64,000 nt of DNA. Source: Pseudophaeobacter arcticus DSM 23566. GTDB taxonomy: Bacteria > Pseudomonadota > Alphaproteobacteria > Rhodobacterales > Rhodobacteraceae. Under the pieces are notes generated by a model. That model did not search any database, was not told where the DNA came from, and saw only the letters and a program-made list of their open reading frames with translations. Both the position numbers and the translations under genes were made by a program. Below, in pieces: positions 16,208-25,270 of the stretch (its first letter is position 1; the number at the start of each line of letters is the position of its first letter). Where the stretch lies: NCBI RefSeq assembly GCF_000473205.1, contig NZ_KI421507.1, positions 3,519,057 to 3,583,056 of the forward strand. The letters are read 5' to 3'.

Positions 16208-18181
16208 TCATTCTGCGGCCACCCGCTGTTGGGCCGTTGGCGACAGATCCGCGTCAATGATGGTCAGCGTAGCACTGATGGCGCCTTTACGGCCGTCCTC
16301 ATAGGTGACTTCGGTGGTGGTCGAAATCTCGCTCGAACCATCATAAAGCGCGCCGATGATATCCGCGAATTTCTCTTCGACGATCCGGCGACGCACCTTG
16401 CGGGTCCGGGTCATCTCGCCATCATCCGCATCCAGTTCCTTGTGCAGAACCACAAAGCGGTGCACCTGACAGCCCGACAGCATCGGGTCAGCAGCAACTG
16501 ATTTGTTCACCTCCGAGACATGCTCCCGGATCGACTGCAGCACCTTGGGATGGCCAGCCAGTTCCTGATAGGACGCATAAGCGATGTTGTTGCGTTCCGC
16601 CCAGTTGCCCACCGCTGATAGGTCGATGTTGATAAAGGCAACGCAGCGGTCCTTGCCATTGCCAAACAGCACCGCCTCCAGAATGTCGGGATAGAACTTC
16701 AGCTTGTTCTCGACAAACTTGGGGGCGAACATGCCGCCATCAGCCATCTTACCCACATCCTTGGCCCGGTCGATGATGCGCAGGTGGCCAGAATCTTTTT
16801 CAAAGAAGCCCGCGTCACCCGTTGCAACCCAGCCCTCGGCGTCCTTGGTATCTGCGGTGCTTTCGGGGTTCTTGTAATATTCCACAAAAGTGCCCGGGCT
16901 ACGGTAGAAGATCTCACCATTGTCGGCGATGCGGATTTCCACATCCGGAGCCGGCACGCCAACGGTATCGGCGCGCACTTCGCCATCTGGCTGCACGGTG
17001 ATGAAAACGGTGGCTTCGGTCTGGCCATACAGCTGTTTGAGGTTGATCCCCAGCGAGCGGTAGAACTCAAAAATCTCCGGGCCGATGGCTTCACCAGCGG
17101 TATAGCCAACGCGGACATTGCCAAAACCCAGCGTGTCTTTCAGCGGGCCATAGACCAGCAGATCGCCCAGCGCATATTTCAGCCGGTCCATCATGCCAAC
17201 GGGCTTACCGTCGAGAATATCCGGGCCAACCTTTTTGGCATGCGCCATAAAGTGGTGGAACATATTGCGTTTGAAATTGCCCGCGTCTTCCATGCGGATC
17301 ATCACATTGGTCAACTGGGTTTCAAACACCCGTGGCGGAGCAAAGTAGTAGCTGGGGCCGATCTCACGCAGATCGGTCATCATGGTCTCGGGGCTTTCCG
17401 GGCAGTTCACGCAGAACCCGCTCCAGTAGGCCTGACCAATCGAGAAGATAAAATCCCCAACCCAGGCCATCGGCAGATAGGCGAGGATCTCATCCGTCTG
17501 CTTCAGCTTGTCAAACTCGCAAGCGTTTTTGGCACTTTCGATAATGTTGCGGTTGGACAGAACAACGCCCTTGGGCTTGCCGGTGGTGCCCGAGGTATAA
17601 AGCATCACGCAGGTGCTGTCATAGGTCAGCTTGGCGCGGCGTTCGTTCAGATCGGTGATCCACTCGTCATAGGTGGCGCGACCCTGCTCCTGAATATGAG
17701 CATACTCATGCAGCGTGTGGTGGTCGTATTTACGCAGGCCCCGTGGATCCAGGTAGATCAGATGTTCAAACTGGTGCAACTGGTCCTGCACCTCGATCAC
17801 CTTGTCGACCTGTTCCTGATCAGCGGCAATCACAAAGCGTGCCCCACAGTGATCCAGCACATAGGCCATCTCTTCGGCGTTGGCATCCTGGTACAGCGGC
17901 ACCGGAATGGCGCCCACGGATTGGGCTGCAACCATCGACCAGTACAGATAGGGGCGGTTGCCGCCGATGATGGCGATAAAGTCACCTTCATTCACACCAA
18001 GATTGATAAGACCAAGCGCCAGTGACTCGATCTCCTTGGCGGTCTCCGCCCAGGTCCAGCACTGCCAAATGCCAAATTCTTTTTCCCGGTACGCCGGTTG
18101 ATCACCGAATTCCGCAACGTTGCGTTCAAGCAGCGCCGGCAGGGAGAGTTTCCCCGCAGCGCCTGACTGCATCTGAGCCAA
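16208..18181 (-). CDS. Long-chain-type acyl-CoA synthetase (AMP-forming)
   Basis: This 657-residue adenylate-forming ligase has the AMP-binding signature YTSGTTGKPKGV at 195-206, LKQLYGQTEATVF in the acceptor region and the GWVATGDAGFFEKDSGHLRIID core. It resembles the FadD15/FAA1-like branch and would convert a fatty or aryl acid plus ATP and CoA to the acyl-CoA. It is the first gene upstream of the Liv-type transporter and probably primes the imported substrate. A short palindrome, GTGAA-GTT-TTCAC (18284-18296), lies about 100 bases upstream of the start and could be a regulator site. Confidence 0.9.
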   Translation of the reverse strand: MAQMQSGAAGKLSLPALLERNVAEFGDQPAYREKEFGIWQCWTWAETAKEIESLALGLINLGVNEGDFIAIIGGNRPYLYWSMVAAQSVGAIPVPLYQDANAEEMAYVLDHCGARFVIAADQEQVDKVIEVQDQLHQFEHLIYLDPRGLRKYDHHTLHEYAHIQEQGRATYDEWITDLNERRAKLTYDSTCVMLYTSGTTGKPKGVVLSNRNIIESAKNACEFDKLKQTDEILAYLPMAWVGDFIFSIGQAYWSGFCVNCPESPETMMTDLREIGPSYYFAPPRVFETQLTNVMIRMEDAGNFKRNMFHHFMAHAKKVGPDILDGKPVGMMDRLKYALGDLLVYGPLKDTLGFGNVRVGYTAGEAIGPEIFEFYRSLGINLKQLYGQTEATVFITVQPDGEVRADTVGVPAPDVEIRIADNGEIFYRSPGTFVEYYKNPESTADTKDAEGWVATGDAGFFEKDSGHLRIIDRAKDVGKMADGGMFAPKFVENKLKFYPDILEAVLFGNGKDRCVAFINIDLSAVGNWAERNNIAYASYQELAGHPKVLQSIREHVSEVNKSVAADPMLSGCQVHRFVVLHKELDADDGEMTRTRKVRRRIVEEKFADIIGALYDGSSEISTTTEVTYEDGRKGAISATLTIIDADLSPTAQQRVAAE

Positions 18182-18446
18182 TGTCTTTCTCCTCCCATTC
18201 CGGCCTTCCCCGACCGGCAGATCGCTGTCACACGATTCTGGTCCCGATTAGGGACTGCATCATGCTAGCCGGTCAACTTTTTCGTGAAGTTTTCACAAAT
18301 CTAACGAATTGTAACAGCGGCATCCGAGGCCCTGTTTTTTAGGCTCCTGCAAAAAATGACAGGCGTTTGGAATCACAACACTTGCCAAGACGGGCAGCGG
18401 TCAGCCAACATTGTAGCAGTGCGTGCGTTGTGTAGCGGAGGTTGAA

Positions 18447-20750
18447 ATGCGACAAATTCTGGCTTTGTTTCTGGCCCTTTTGCTCGCCGCGCCTGCATCT
18501 GCGGCGCGTCATGCTTTCATACTGGGCAATTCCGACTACGCAGAGTTGGGAGATCTTGCCAATACCCATGCCGATGTTGAGGCCTATGCGGAGGCGCTAC
18601 AGGACTTGGGCTTTGCGGTGACGCTGAACAAGGATCTCGACAGACGTCAGACCCTGCATGCCTTTTACAGTTTCCTTAATCAGGTCGCCCCCGGCGATGA
18701 CGTGGCCTTTGTCTATTCCGGGCATGGCTGGAGCAATGGCCGGGTCAACTATATCGTTCCAACCGAAGTGCAGCGGCCACAGCCAGAGTTTCAAAAGCTG
18801 CTGGAGGACGCCACCATTCCGCTGCAGAACGGCCATAACGGCCTGCTGGATGAGCTCGAATCCAGGGGCGTTGCCCTGACCATTGCCGTCATTGATGCCT
18901 GCCGCGACAGCCCCTTTCTGCAGAGCCCCGGCACAAAATCCATTGGCGTGACGCGCGGGTTGACGCCCGTTTTGCCCAGTACCGGCACCTTTATTATCTA
19001 TTCCGCCGGCAAGGGGCAGCAGGCCTTGGACCATCTGCCAACAGACAGTCCGGATCAAAAGCTCTCTGTCTTTACCCGCAATTTTGTCCAACATCTGAAA
19101 CCGGGCACCTATCTTCAGGATGCCATTCTGGACGCTCGCAGGCAGACCACCCGGCAAGCGGCCTCCTATGGCGGACACCAGCAACTGCCCGCCTATTACG
19201 ACCAAACAACCGAACGCATTTGTCTGGCCGGGCAATGTGGCACCCAGCCCCCGTCCTCGCAGGACGAAACAGAAGCAGAAGCAGAGACTGCTGAACTGGA
19301 TCAGTGCAGCGCCTTGTTCAAGGTCGCCCAGCAGGCCGACCAGTGTTACGCCTATTCGGCCTATCAGACCACCTGTGCGGATCATACCTTTGCCCCCATA
19401 GCCGAGGCCTATTTGCGTCTGCGATGTGGACCTGCTGCGGTGCCCACCGCAACCGGTACGCAAACCCGAACGCAGACAACCCCTGCTGCTCCGGCCGTGA
19501 CAGCCGCGCAGCCAGTTCCTGCGCCCAATGCCCCCACCCAGTTGGACCAACCGGCAGATCAACCGGCAGCCGGTTCGGCCCTGGATCAGTTTGCGGCGCT
19601 CCTCTCCAAAGGCAAGGGCAATACCCCGGCAGCCGCTGCCCCCCTCTCCCCGCAGCCCAGTTCGCCGCCAGCCGCGTCACTTTCTGCCCAGCAGGCCGCC
19701 TTGCGGTCCTGCGCTGATGCCGCCGGCCATCCTCGCCACCCGCACCTGATGGGCCAACGCATCCGGTCTGCTGGGGTAGACTGGGAAGACCTGAATGCGG
19801 CCAGCGCAATCGCCACCTGCAAGCGGGCAGTGGCGCTCAACCCCGACACCCCGGCGGTTCAGGCCTTTTTGGCGCGGGCCTATGACAAGGCCGAAGATCT
19901 GCAGCAAGCCCTGTCTTATTACCGCACCGCCTCTGCGGCGCAGGATCCCATGGCGCAAACCAATCTGGCGCTGATGTACCGCAGGGGTCAGGGCGTGACC
20001 CAAGACGATCAGATCGCTGTAGACCTGCTCAAACGCGCCGCTGATCAAGGCTATCCAATTGCCGAAACCCAGCTTGGCTGGATGTATGAAAAAGGCCGCG
20101 CAGTGCCGCAGGATGATGCGCTGGCCGTGTTCTGGTATCGCAAGGCCGCCAACCGCGATCACCCCCGCGCCCAATATAACCTGGCCTGGATGTATGAAAA
20201 TGGCCGCGGCGTCAGCCAAAGCTATTCGCGCGCCTTCAGCTGGTATCAAAAGGCGGCGCAGGCGGACCATCTCAACGCGCTGTACAAGCTCGGCATCTTT
20301 CACCGCGAGGGGCACGGAGTGTCGCAGGACGACGTCGAAGCGGTGCGCTGGTTCCGCAGAGCTGCCAATCGTGACCTGGCAACGGCACAGACTTCGCTGG
20401 GGTGGATGTATGAAAAGGGCCGCGGCGTTCAGCAAAGCTACAGCCAGGCCCTGGACTGGTACCGCAAGGCGGCGGCGCAGGGAAATGCAACGGCAACCGT
20501 CAACATCGGGGTCCAATATGAACTCGGGCGTGGTGTGTCGCAAAGCGACCAGAGCGCTGTATCCCATTACATCGACGGTCTGAAGCTGGGCAGCGAAACT
20601 CCGCTGGGCTGGTCCAGCGATTCATGGCGCCAAAGCACGCTGATGGCGATGCAACGCAGGCTGCGCGATATGGGGCTTTATACTGGTGCGATCGACGGCA
20701 AAGTCGGACCGGGCACCCGGTCTGCCATGCGCGCGCTCATAAACGGATAA
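18447..20750 (+). CDS. Secreted caspase-like (C14) protein with Sel1 repeats and peptidoglycan-binding domain
   Basis: This 767-residue protein begins with a signal peptide (LALFLALLLAAPASAA). Next comes a caspase-like peptidase domain (about 21-235) with the catalytic dyad visible as YSGHG (H93) and IDACRDSPF (C152). A low-complexity Ala/Pro/Gln linker follows (about 335-425). Six Sel1-like repeats of 36 residues (about 495-710) carry the pattern A..LGWMYEKGRGV. The last 37 residues form a PG_binding_1 domain (RRLRDMGLYTGAIDGKVGPG). The ATG at 18447 has a perfect GGAGG site; a GTG at 18423 is in frame but lacks one. It would act in the periplasm at the cell wall. Its protease substrates are unknown. 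A two-component pair follows immediately. Confidence 0.9.
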   Translation: MRQILALFLALLLAAPASAARHAFILGNSDYAELGDLANTHADVEAYAEALQDLGFAVTLNKDLDRRQTLHAFYSFLNQVAPGDDVAFVYSGHGWSNGRVNYIVPTEVQRPQPEFQKLLEDATIPLQNGHNGLLDELESRGVALTIAVIDACRDSPFLQSPGTKSIGVTRGLTPVLPSTGTFIIYSAGKGQQALDHLPTDSPDQKLSVFTRNFVQHLKPGTYLQDAILDARRQTTRQAASYGGHQQLPAYYDQTTERICLAGQCGTQPPSSQDETEAEAETAELDQCSALFKVAQQADQCYAYSAYQTTCADHTFAPIAEAYLRLRCGPAAVPTATGTQTRTQTTPAAPAVTAAQPVPAPNAPTQLDQPADQPAAGSALDQFAALLSKGKGNTPAAAAPLSPQPSSPPAASLSAQQAALRSCADAAGHPRHPHLMGQRIRSAGVDWEDLNAASAIATCKRAVALNPDTPAVQAFLARAYDKAEDLQQALSYYRTASAAQDPMAQTNLALMYRRGQGVTQDDQIAVDLLKRAADQGYPIAETQLGWMYEKGRAVPQDDALAVFWYRKAANRDHPRAQYNLAWMYENGRGVSQSYSRAFSWYQKAAQADHLNALYKLGIFHREGHGVSQDDVEAVRWFRRAANRDLATAQTSLGWMYEKGRGVQQSYSQALDWYRKAAAQGNATATVNIGVQYELGRGVSQSDQSAVSHYIDGLKLGSETPLGWSSDSWRQSTLMAMQRRLRDMGLYTGAIDGKVGPGTRSAMRALING

Positions 20751-20818
20751 GCCCCCGCGTCAGCGCGCCGCCCTTGCTCTTTTGGGCCAAGATGGTACCC
20801 CATGAGCGGGGAGGCACC

Positions 20819-22720
20819 ATGAACACATCCGACAAGACACGCGCCGCGATGACAACTGCTGGACTGAACCTGATTGCCCAGGCGATCTCGATCTATGACA
20901 GCGATCTGCGGCTGGCGGTTTGCAACAGCCGTTTTCAGGAAATGTTCAACCTTCCCAATGATCTGGTAAGCCCCGGCGCACGCTTTGACGACACCATTCG
21001 CCATATCGCCACCAGCGGCGAATACGGACCGGTGGAGGATATCGAGGAATTTGTCACCGCCCGGGTGGAGCAGGCGCTGGATTTTGAACCCCATTATATC
21101 GAACGCACCCGCGCCAATGGTCAGGTGATCTCGATCGAGGGGGCGCCGCTGCCACAGGGAGGCTGGGTTGCGGTCTATACTGACATCAGCCGCACCAAGC
21201 GGGTGGAACAGTTGTTGCGGGCCAAATCCGAGGAAATGTCAGACCGGCTGATCTCTCACACCGAGGAGCTCTCGGCGACCAACCGCAAGCTGGCCGCCAC
21301 CATCACCGCCCTGGAAGAGGCAAAACGCCAGCTCACCGAGATCGAAGGGCGCACCCGGCTCACCACCGAGATGATGCCGGCCCATATCGCCCATGTCGAC
21401 GGCGATGGCTATTACACCTATACAAACCGGCGGCTGAGCTCGGTGTTTCCAAGCCGCCCCTCCGATATTCTCGAGATGCATATCTCCGACGCGCTTGGGC
21501 CGCAGGCCTTTGCCAAGATCGAGCCGCATCTGATGGCGGCCTACAAGGGCGGCAGCCCGGTGTTTGAATTCACCGAGGCCCATGACAGCCGCCGCATCCG
21601 GGTAGCCTTTACCCCCGACAAAAGTGGCGGCGTCTATATTCTGTCGATGGATGTCACCGAAGAAACCCAGGCCCGCGTTGCCCTGCAACAGGCGCGGCGG
21701 CGCGAAATGGCAGCGCAGATGACCTCGGGGCTGGCACATGATTTCTCCAACCTCCTGACCATTATTCTTGGCATGCAGGGCAAGCTTGACAAGATGCAGC
21801 TGCCGCCACAGGCGCAGGACATGATACGCGGCACCCTGGCGGCGGCACGGCGCGGCGGGCGGTTGCTGAACCGGATCGCCGAGATGACCGGTCAGCGCAG
21901 CCTGCGCCCGCAGGCCACCAATATGCACGCGCTCCTGTCCGAGCTGAAAATCCTCGCCACCCCCTCGCTGCCACAGGGCCTGGGGTTAAGCGTGCTGGAC
22001 AATACCCCCGATGTCTTGTTGCTGCTGGATGCCGGCAAGCTGCAGGACGCGCTGTTGAACCTGATCCTCAACGCCCGTGATGCCTGCGGCATCAATGGGC
22101 AAATCACCGTAAGCGCCCATGTGGTTGGCCAGATCTGGCTGGAGATCAGCGTCATAGATACCGGCCCCGGTTTCTCTGGCGAGGCGCTCAAGAACGCGCT
22201 CAATCCGTTTTTCACCACCAAGGGCAGCGAAGGATCGGGCCTGGGCCTGCCCATGGTCTATGACATGGCCAAATCGGCAGGGGGCGACATGCGGATGGGG
22301 AACACGGTTTCAGGGGCCAGTGTCACCCTGCGCCTGCCCTATCGGCTGGCTCCCGAGTCCAAAGGCGGCCTTGCGCTTTTGGTCGAGGACAGCGAAGAGC
22401 TGCGCGCCACCTTCCGCGATATGCTGATTGATCTTGGCTATTCGGTGATCGAAGCCACCAGCGTCGACGAGGCCTCAGCCCTGGCGGCGGACCTGCCGGA
22501 TATCGCGCTGGTGCTGTCAGATGTGCGGTTGGAAGGCGAGGCAACCGGCATTGATCTGGCGCAACGCCTGAAAGGCACCCATTTGCCTATTGTGCTGATG
22601 ACCTCTTTGCCGCCCAGTGATCCGCAGTTCCGCATGGCTCTCAAGTCTGCACCGCTGCTGCAAAAACCCTTTACCACCCAACAACTGTCGGCTCTCATCA
22701 CTCCGGAGACACCAGCATGA
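20819..22720 (+). CDS. PAS-domain hybrid sensor histidine kinase
   Basis: This 633-residue protein has no membrane segment and is probably cytoplasmic. Its domains are a PAS-like sensor (about 18-125), a coiled coil (128-178), a second PAS (180-285), a HisKA dimerisation helix with H307 in LAHDFSNLL, a HATPase domain (NLILNARDA about 415-423, DTGPG 447-451, GSGLGL 472-477) and a C-terminal receiver with phospho-acceptor D568 in LSDVRL and K616. The start at 20819 is preceded by GGGGAGG. The stop overlaps the next gene by four bases (ATGA), so kinase and response regulator are made together. The signal is not known; conserved cysteines or haem ligands are not obvious in the PAS domains. Confidence 0.93.
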   Translation: MNTSDKTRAAMTTAGLNLIAQAISIYDSDLRLAVCNSRFQEMFNLPNDLVSPGARFDDTIRHIATSGEYGPVEDIEEFVTARVEQALDFEPHYIERTRANGQVISIEGAPLPQGGWVAVYTDISRTKRVEQLLRAKSEEMSDRLISHTEELSATNRKLAATITALEEAKRQLTEIEGRTRLTTEMMPAHIAHVDGDGYYTYTNRRLSSVFPSRPSDILEMHISDALGPQAFAKIEPHLMAAYKGGSPVFEFTEAHDSRRIRVAFTPDKSGGVYILSMDVTEETQARVALQQARRREMAAQMTSGLAHDFSNLLTIILGMQGKLDKMQLPPQAQDMIRGTLAAARRGGRLLNRIAEMTGQRSLRPQATNMHALLSELKILATPSLPQGLGLSVLDNTPDVLLLLDAGKLQDALLNLILNARDACGINGQITVSAHVVGQIWLEISVIDTGPGFSGEALKNALNPFFTTKGSEGSGLGLPMVYDMAKSAGGDMRMGNTVSGASVTLRLPYRLAPESKGGLALLVEDSEELRATFRDMLIDLGYSVIEATSVDEASALAADLPDIALVLSDVRLEGEATGIDLAQRLKGTHLPIVLMTSLPPSDPQFRMALKSAPLLQKPFTTQQLSALITPETPA

Positions 22721-23421
22721 CCGCGCCCCTTGTCACCATTCTGGATGATGAACCCGAAATTCGCCAGATTCTCACCGATTGCCTGCAGGATGCCGGGTTT
22801 CGCACCCAAAGCTTTGCCCGGGCCCGCGAATTTGAGGCCTCGTTAAAACGGGTGACGCCAGATGTCTGTCTGGTCGATCTGTCGCTGCCGGATGTGGATG
22901 GGCTGGCCCTGGTGCATCGCCTGGCACTGGAACAGGGCGCCGCCGTCATCATCATTTCAGGCCGCGCCCAGGTGCAGGACCGCGTCACCGGGCTGGAGCT
23001 GGGGGCCGATGACTATATCACCAAACCCTTTGATCCCACCGAAGTGGTTGCCCGCATTCGTGCCCGTCTGCGTTCTGGTCCCCGCAGCCAGCCAGTCAGT
23101 GGCAACTCCGCCGAGTTTGCCGGCTGGACCGCGTATTTTGACCGCTACCTGCTTGAAGATGACAAAGGCGTCGAAGTGCCGTTCTCCCATGCCGAGGGTG
23201 AAGTTCTGCGGCTGTTCCTCGACAGTCCAAAGCGGCTGATCTCGCGGGCGCAGATGCAAGAAAGCCTTGGCGGTGGTGCCGGTGACAGCTTTGACCGGGC
23301 AATGGATGTGCGGGTGTCCCGCCTGCGGACCAAACTGCGCGAAGATCCCAAGAACCCGCGCCTGATCAAAACCATCTACGGGGCGGGCTATATTTTCCTC
23401 GGGGATGTGACCTGGCGCTAA
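22717..23421 (+). CDS. OmpR/PhoB-family response regulator
   Basis: This 234-residue protein has a receiver domain with the acidic pocket ILDDEPE (D10-D11), phospho-acceptor D54 in LVDLSLPDVDG and K near residue 104 (ITKPFDPTE). A C-terminal winged-helix DNA-binding domain follows, containing SRAQMQESLGG and VRVSRLRTKLREDP. It is the likely output of the overlapping hybrid kinase. Because it is transcribed just after the caspase-like gene, that gene is a plausible target, but no direct repeat typical of OmpR-type sites was identified with confidence. Confidence 0.93.
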   Translation: MTAPLVTILDDEPEIRQILTDCLQDAGFRTQSFARAREFEASLKRVTPDVCLVDLSLPDVDGLALVHRLALEQGAAVIIISGRAQVQDRVTGLELGADDYITKPFDPTEVVARIRARLRSGPRSQPVSGNSAEFAGWTAYFDRYLLEDDKGVEVPFSHAEGEVLRLFLDSPKRLISRAQMQESLGGGAGDSFDRAMDVRVSRLRTKLREDPKNPRLIKTIYGAGYIFLGDVTWR

Positions 23422-23460
23422 TGGGCGCTAATGGGCGCTAGTGGGCGCTATCAGGCGCTA
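23411..23460 (+). repeat. 10-bp tandem array over a stop codon
   Basis: Five consecutive 10-base units end in GGCGCTA (23411-23460), with core ATGGGCGCTA exact in units two and three. The first unit overlaps the response-regulator stop codon, and most units carry a TAA or TAG. It is one of the 3'-end arrays discussed in the findings. Confidence 0.9.
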
Positions 23461-23530
23461 AGCCAGTGCCATAAAAATCCTGACAGTCCCAGTCTTGCCG
23501 TAGCGATTCGCTTTGGTATAGAATCGCCCC

Positions 23531-23758
23531 ATGGCCACCTGTCTGCTGTATAACCAAATCCAAAACCGCCGCTCTCGGTTTTACCGGATCGAACTGGCGC
23601 TGAACCTGTTTTCCGAGGTCTCGGTGCTCAGGGAATGGGGCATTGCAGGCAGCAACGGCCAAAGCACCATCAACATCTATGACAACCTTCGCGAGGCATC
23701 ACTGGCGGCGGACAAACACCGCAACCGCATGCTGAAACGGGGCTACGCCCGCGGCTGA
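23531..23758 (+). CDS. Stand-alone WGR-domain protein
   Basis: This 75-residue protein consists almost entirely of a WGR domain: RFYRIELALNLFSEVSVLRE followed by WGIAGSNGQ and a helical end, LAADKHRNRMLKRGY. The diagnostic tryptophan-glycine pair is present, with Ile rather than Arg third. In eukaryotic PARPs the domain binds nucleic acid ends; in bacteria short WGR proteins are of unknown role. It lies between the response regulator and a convergent hydrolase, 70 bases after the tandem array. Confidence 0.85.
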   Translation: MATCLLYNQIQNRRSRFYRIELALNLFSEVSVLREWGIAGSNGQSTINIYDNLREASLAADKHRNRMLKRGYARG

Positions 23759-23777
23759 CCCCAGCCAAAGGCTTGGC

Positions 23778-24971
23778 TCACAAAGACAAGGCCGCCTGAT
23801 TCAGGACTTCCAGCCCCTTCACCAGGTCCGCCTCTTTGGTGTCCTCATCAAAGGCATGGCTGATGCCGCCAATCGAGGGCACAAAGAGCATCGCGGTGGG
23901 CATCACCCGTGACACATTGGCCGCGTCATGCAACGCCCCCGAAGGCAGCTCCCGCCATTTTCCCGGCGCAAGGTCCTGTGCTGCGGTGCACAGAGCCCCC
24001 TTCAGTCGTGGGTCCATCGCCGCAGGTTCAATACCGCCAACCTCTCCCAGTTCAATCTTGACCCCCTGATCGCGGGCGACCTGCTCTGCGACCTCTCGCA
24101 GGATCTTTTCCATATTGACCAAACGCGCGGGATCCCCGTCGCGCCATTGCAAAGAAAACCGCGCCAAACCTGGTACAACCGAAGAGGCATTGGGGCTGAG
24201 CTCAGCATGGCCAAGCGTCCAGACTGTTTCGGGGGCGGCCACCACCGAGAACCGCGCATTGATCTGCTGGTTGAAACTGGACAGCGCCTGAAACGCATCC
24301 TGACGCAGCGCCATCGGCGTGGTGCCTGCATGATTTTGACGACCTGTTATTTTGATCCGGACTTCGCGGATGCCAACAATGTCGCTGACCACACCAATTT
24401 GGTCCCCCGAGGCATCCATGCCCGGCCCCTGTTCGATATGCATCTCGATAAAGCCGGTGAACATGTCATGGGGCAAAAACTCCCGGGCACGCCCCGCCAT
24501 CCGAGAGCGGGCCACGCTCAGCGTCAGGCCACCTGTGTCGGTCAAGGCATCCGCCTCTGCCAGCGAGATTTTTCCTGTCCAGACATCGGACCCGGTGAGA
24601 ATGCCAAACCGCCCCTCTTCGTCCTGAAAATTCACCACGGAAATGGGCGGGCCACCTGCCTCTTTGGCGGCGCGGGCGATTTCAAGGCCTGCCACCACAC
24701 CCAGAGCCCCATCCAGCCAGCCGCCTTCAGGCTGACTGTCACTGTGGGATCCGATCAACAGAGATTTCTCGCCGTTTAAACCAAAGAGATTGCCAACTGG
24801 ATCAAGGTGGGTTTTCAGGCCTGCCTCCTGCATCCGCGAGGCCAACCAGCGTCGCGCCGCAATCTCCACTGCCGTAAAGGCGGGGCGGACAACGCCCTTG
24901 CCCTGCCCAGACGCACCAAAGGACCGCAACCGGTGTAGATCTTCGAGAAAGCGATCTGGGTTCAGGGTCAT
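23778..24971 (-). CDS. M20-family Zn-dependent amidohydrolase (N-carbamoyl-amino-acid hydrolase/allantoate amidohydrolase type)
   Basis: This 397-residue metallohydrolase has metal ligands in [18 protein letters not shown] (H76, D87) and the catalytic NFQDEEG (E118/E119). The dimerisation domain contains [17 protein letters not shown]. Members of this branch hydrolyse N-carbamoyl-L-amino acids, allantoate or ureidoglycolate, releasing ammonia and CO2. The start MTLNPDRF was chosen because a GAGG site precedes it and family similarity begins there. No hydantoinase or purine-degradation genes are adjacent, so the substrate is undecided. Confidence 0.88.
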   Translation of the reverse strand: MTLNPDRFLEDLHRLRSFGASGQGKGVVRPAFTAVEIAARRWLASRMQEAGLKTHLDPVGNLFGLNGEKSLLIGSHSDSQPEGGWLDGALGVVAGLEIARAAKEAGGPPISVVNFQDEEGRFGILTGSDVWTGKISLAEADALTDTGGLTLSVARSRMAGRAREFLPHDMFTGFIEMHIEQGPGMDASGDQIGVVSDIVGIREVRIKITGRQNHAGTTPMALRQDAFQALSSFNQQINARFSVVAAPETVWTLGHAELSPNASSVVPGLARFSLQWRDGDPARLVNMEKILREVAEQVARDQGVKIELGEVGGIEPAAMDPRLKGALCTAAQDLAPGKWRELPSGALHDAANVSRVMPTAMLFVPSIGGISHAFDEDTKEADLVKGLEVLNQAALSL

Positions 24972-25270
24972 GGGCCTACCTCTATTTGTGGATGTCAGGT
25001 ATTTGTGGATATCAGGCGCCGCGCACCAGTCTTCTCGCCGTTTGCGATAGCTCAACTAATTCATGGCTTGGCCCGCAGCGCAATGGCCAAGGCGCGGATC
25101 TGTGACATTTACCCCTGACTGCGACGAAATAGCCAAATCGAACATTTTTACCCCAAAATCGCCCCTTGACGCTTCAATAATTTCCATCCCATCAAAAAGT
25201 TGCGCCCGTCCCAAACCCACTCTTCCATGTCGCTGCTGGCTCACCTATGAAATTGAGGAACAGGAATAGG
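24972..25270 (+). other. Divergent intergenic region
   Basis: This 299-base gap lies between the divergent M20 hydrolase and histidine-phosphatase genes. I see a possible -35 element TTGACG near 25164 but no convincing -10 and no stable hairpin or conserved RNA. No short open frame with a good ribosome site was found. Confidence 0.4.

Noticed and set aside
18322..18360. T-rich and A-rich runs resembling a terminator
   Set aside because: The arms do not pair well (CCTGTTTTTT against AAAAAATGACAGG leaves unpaired bases), and no transcript would end there from either side.
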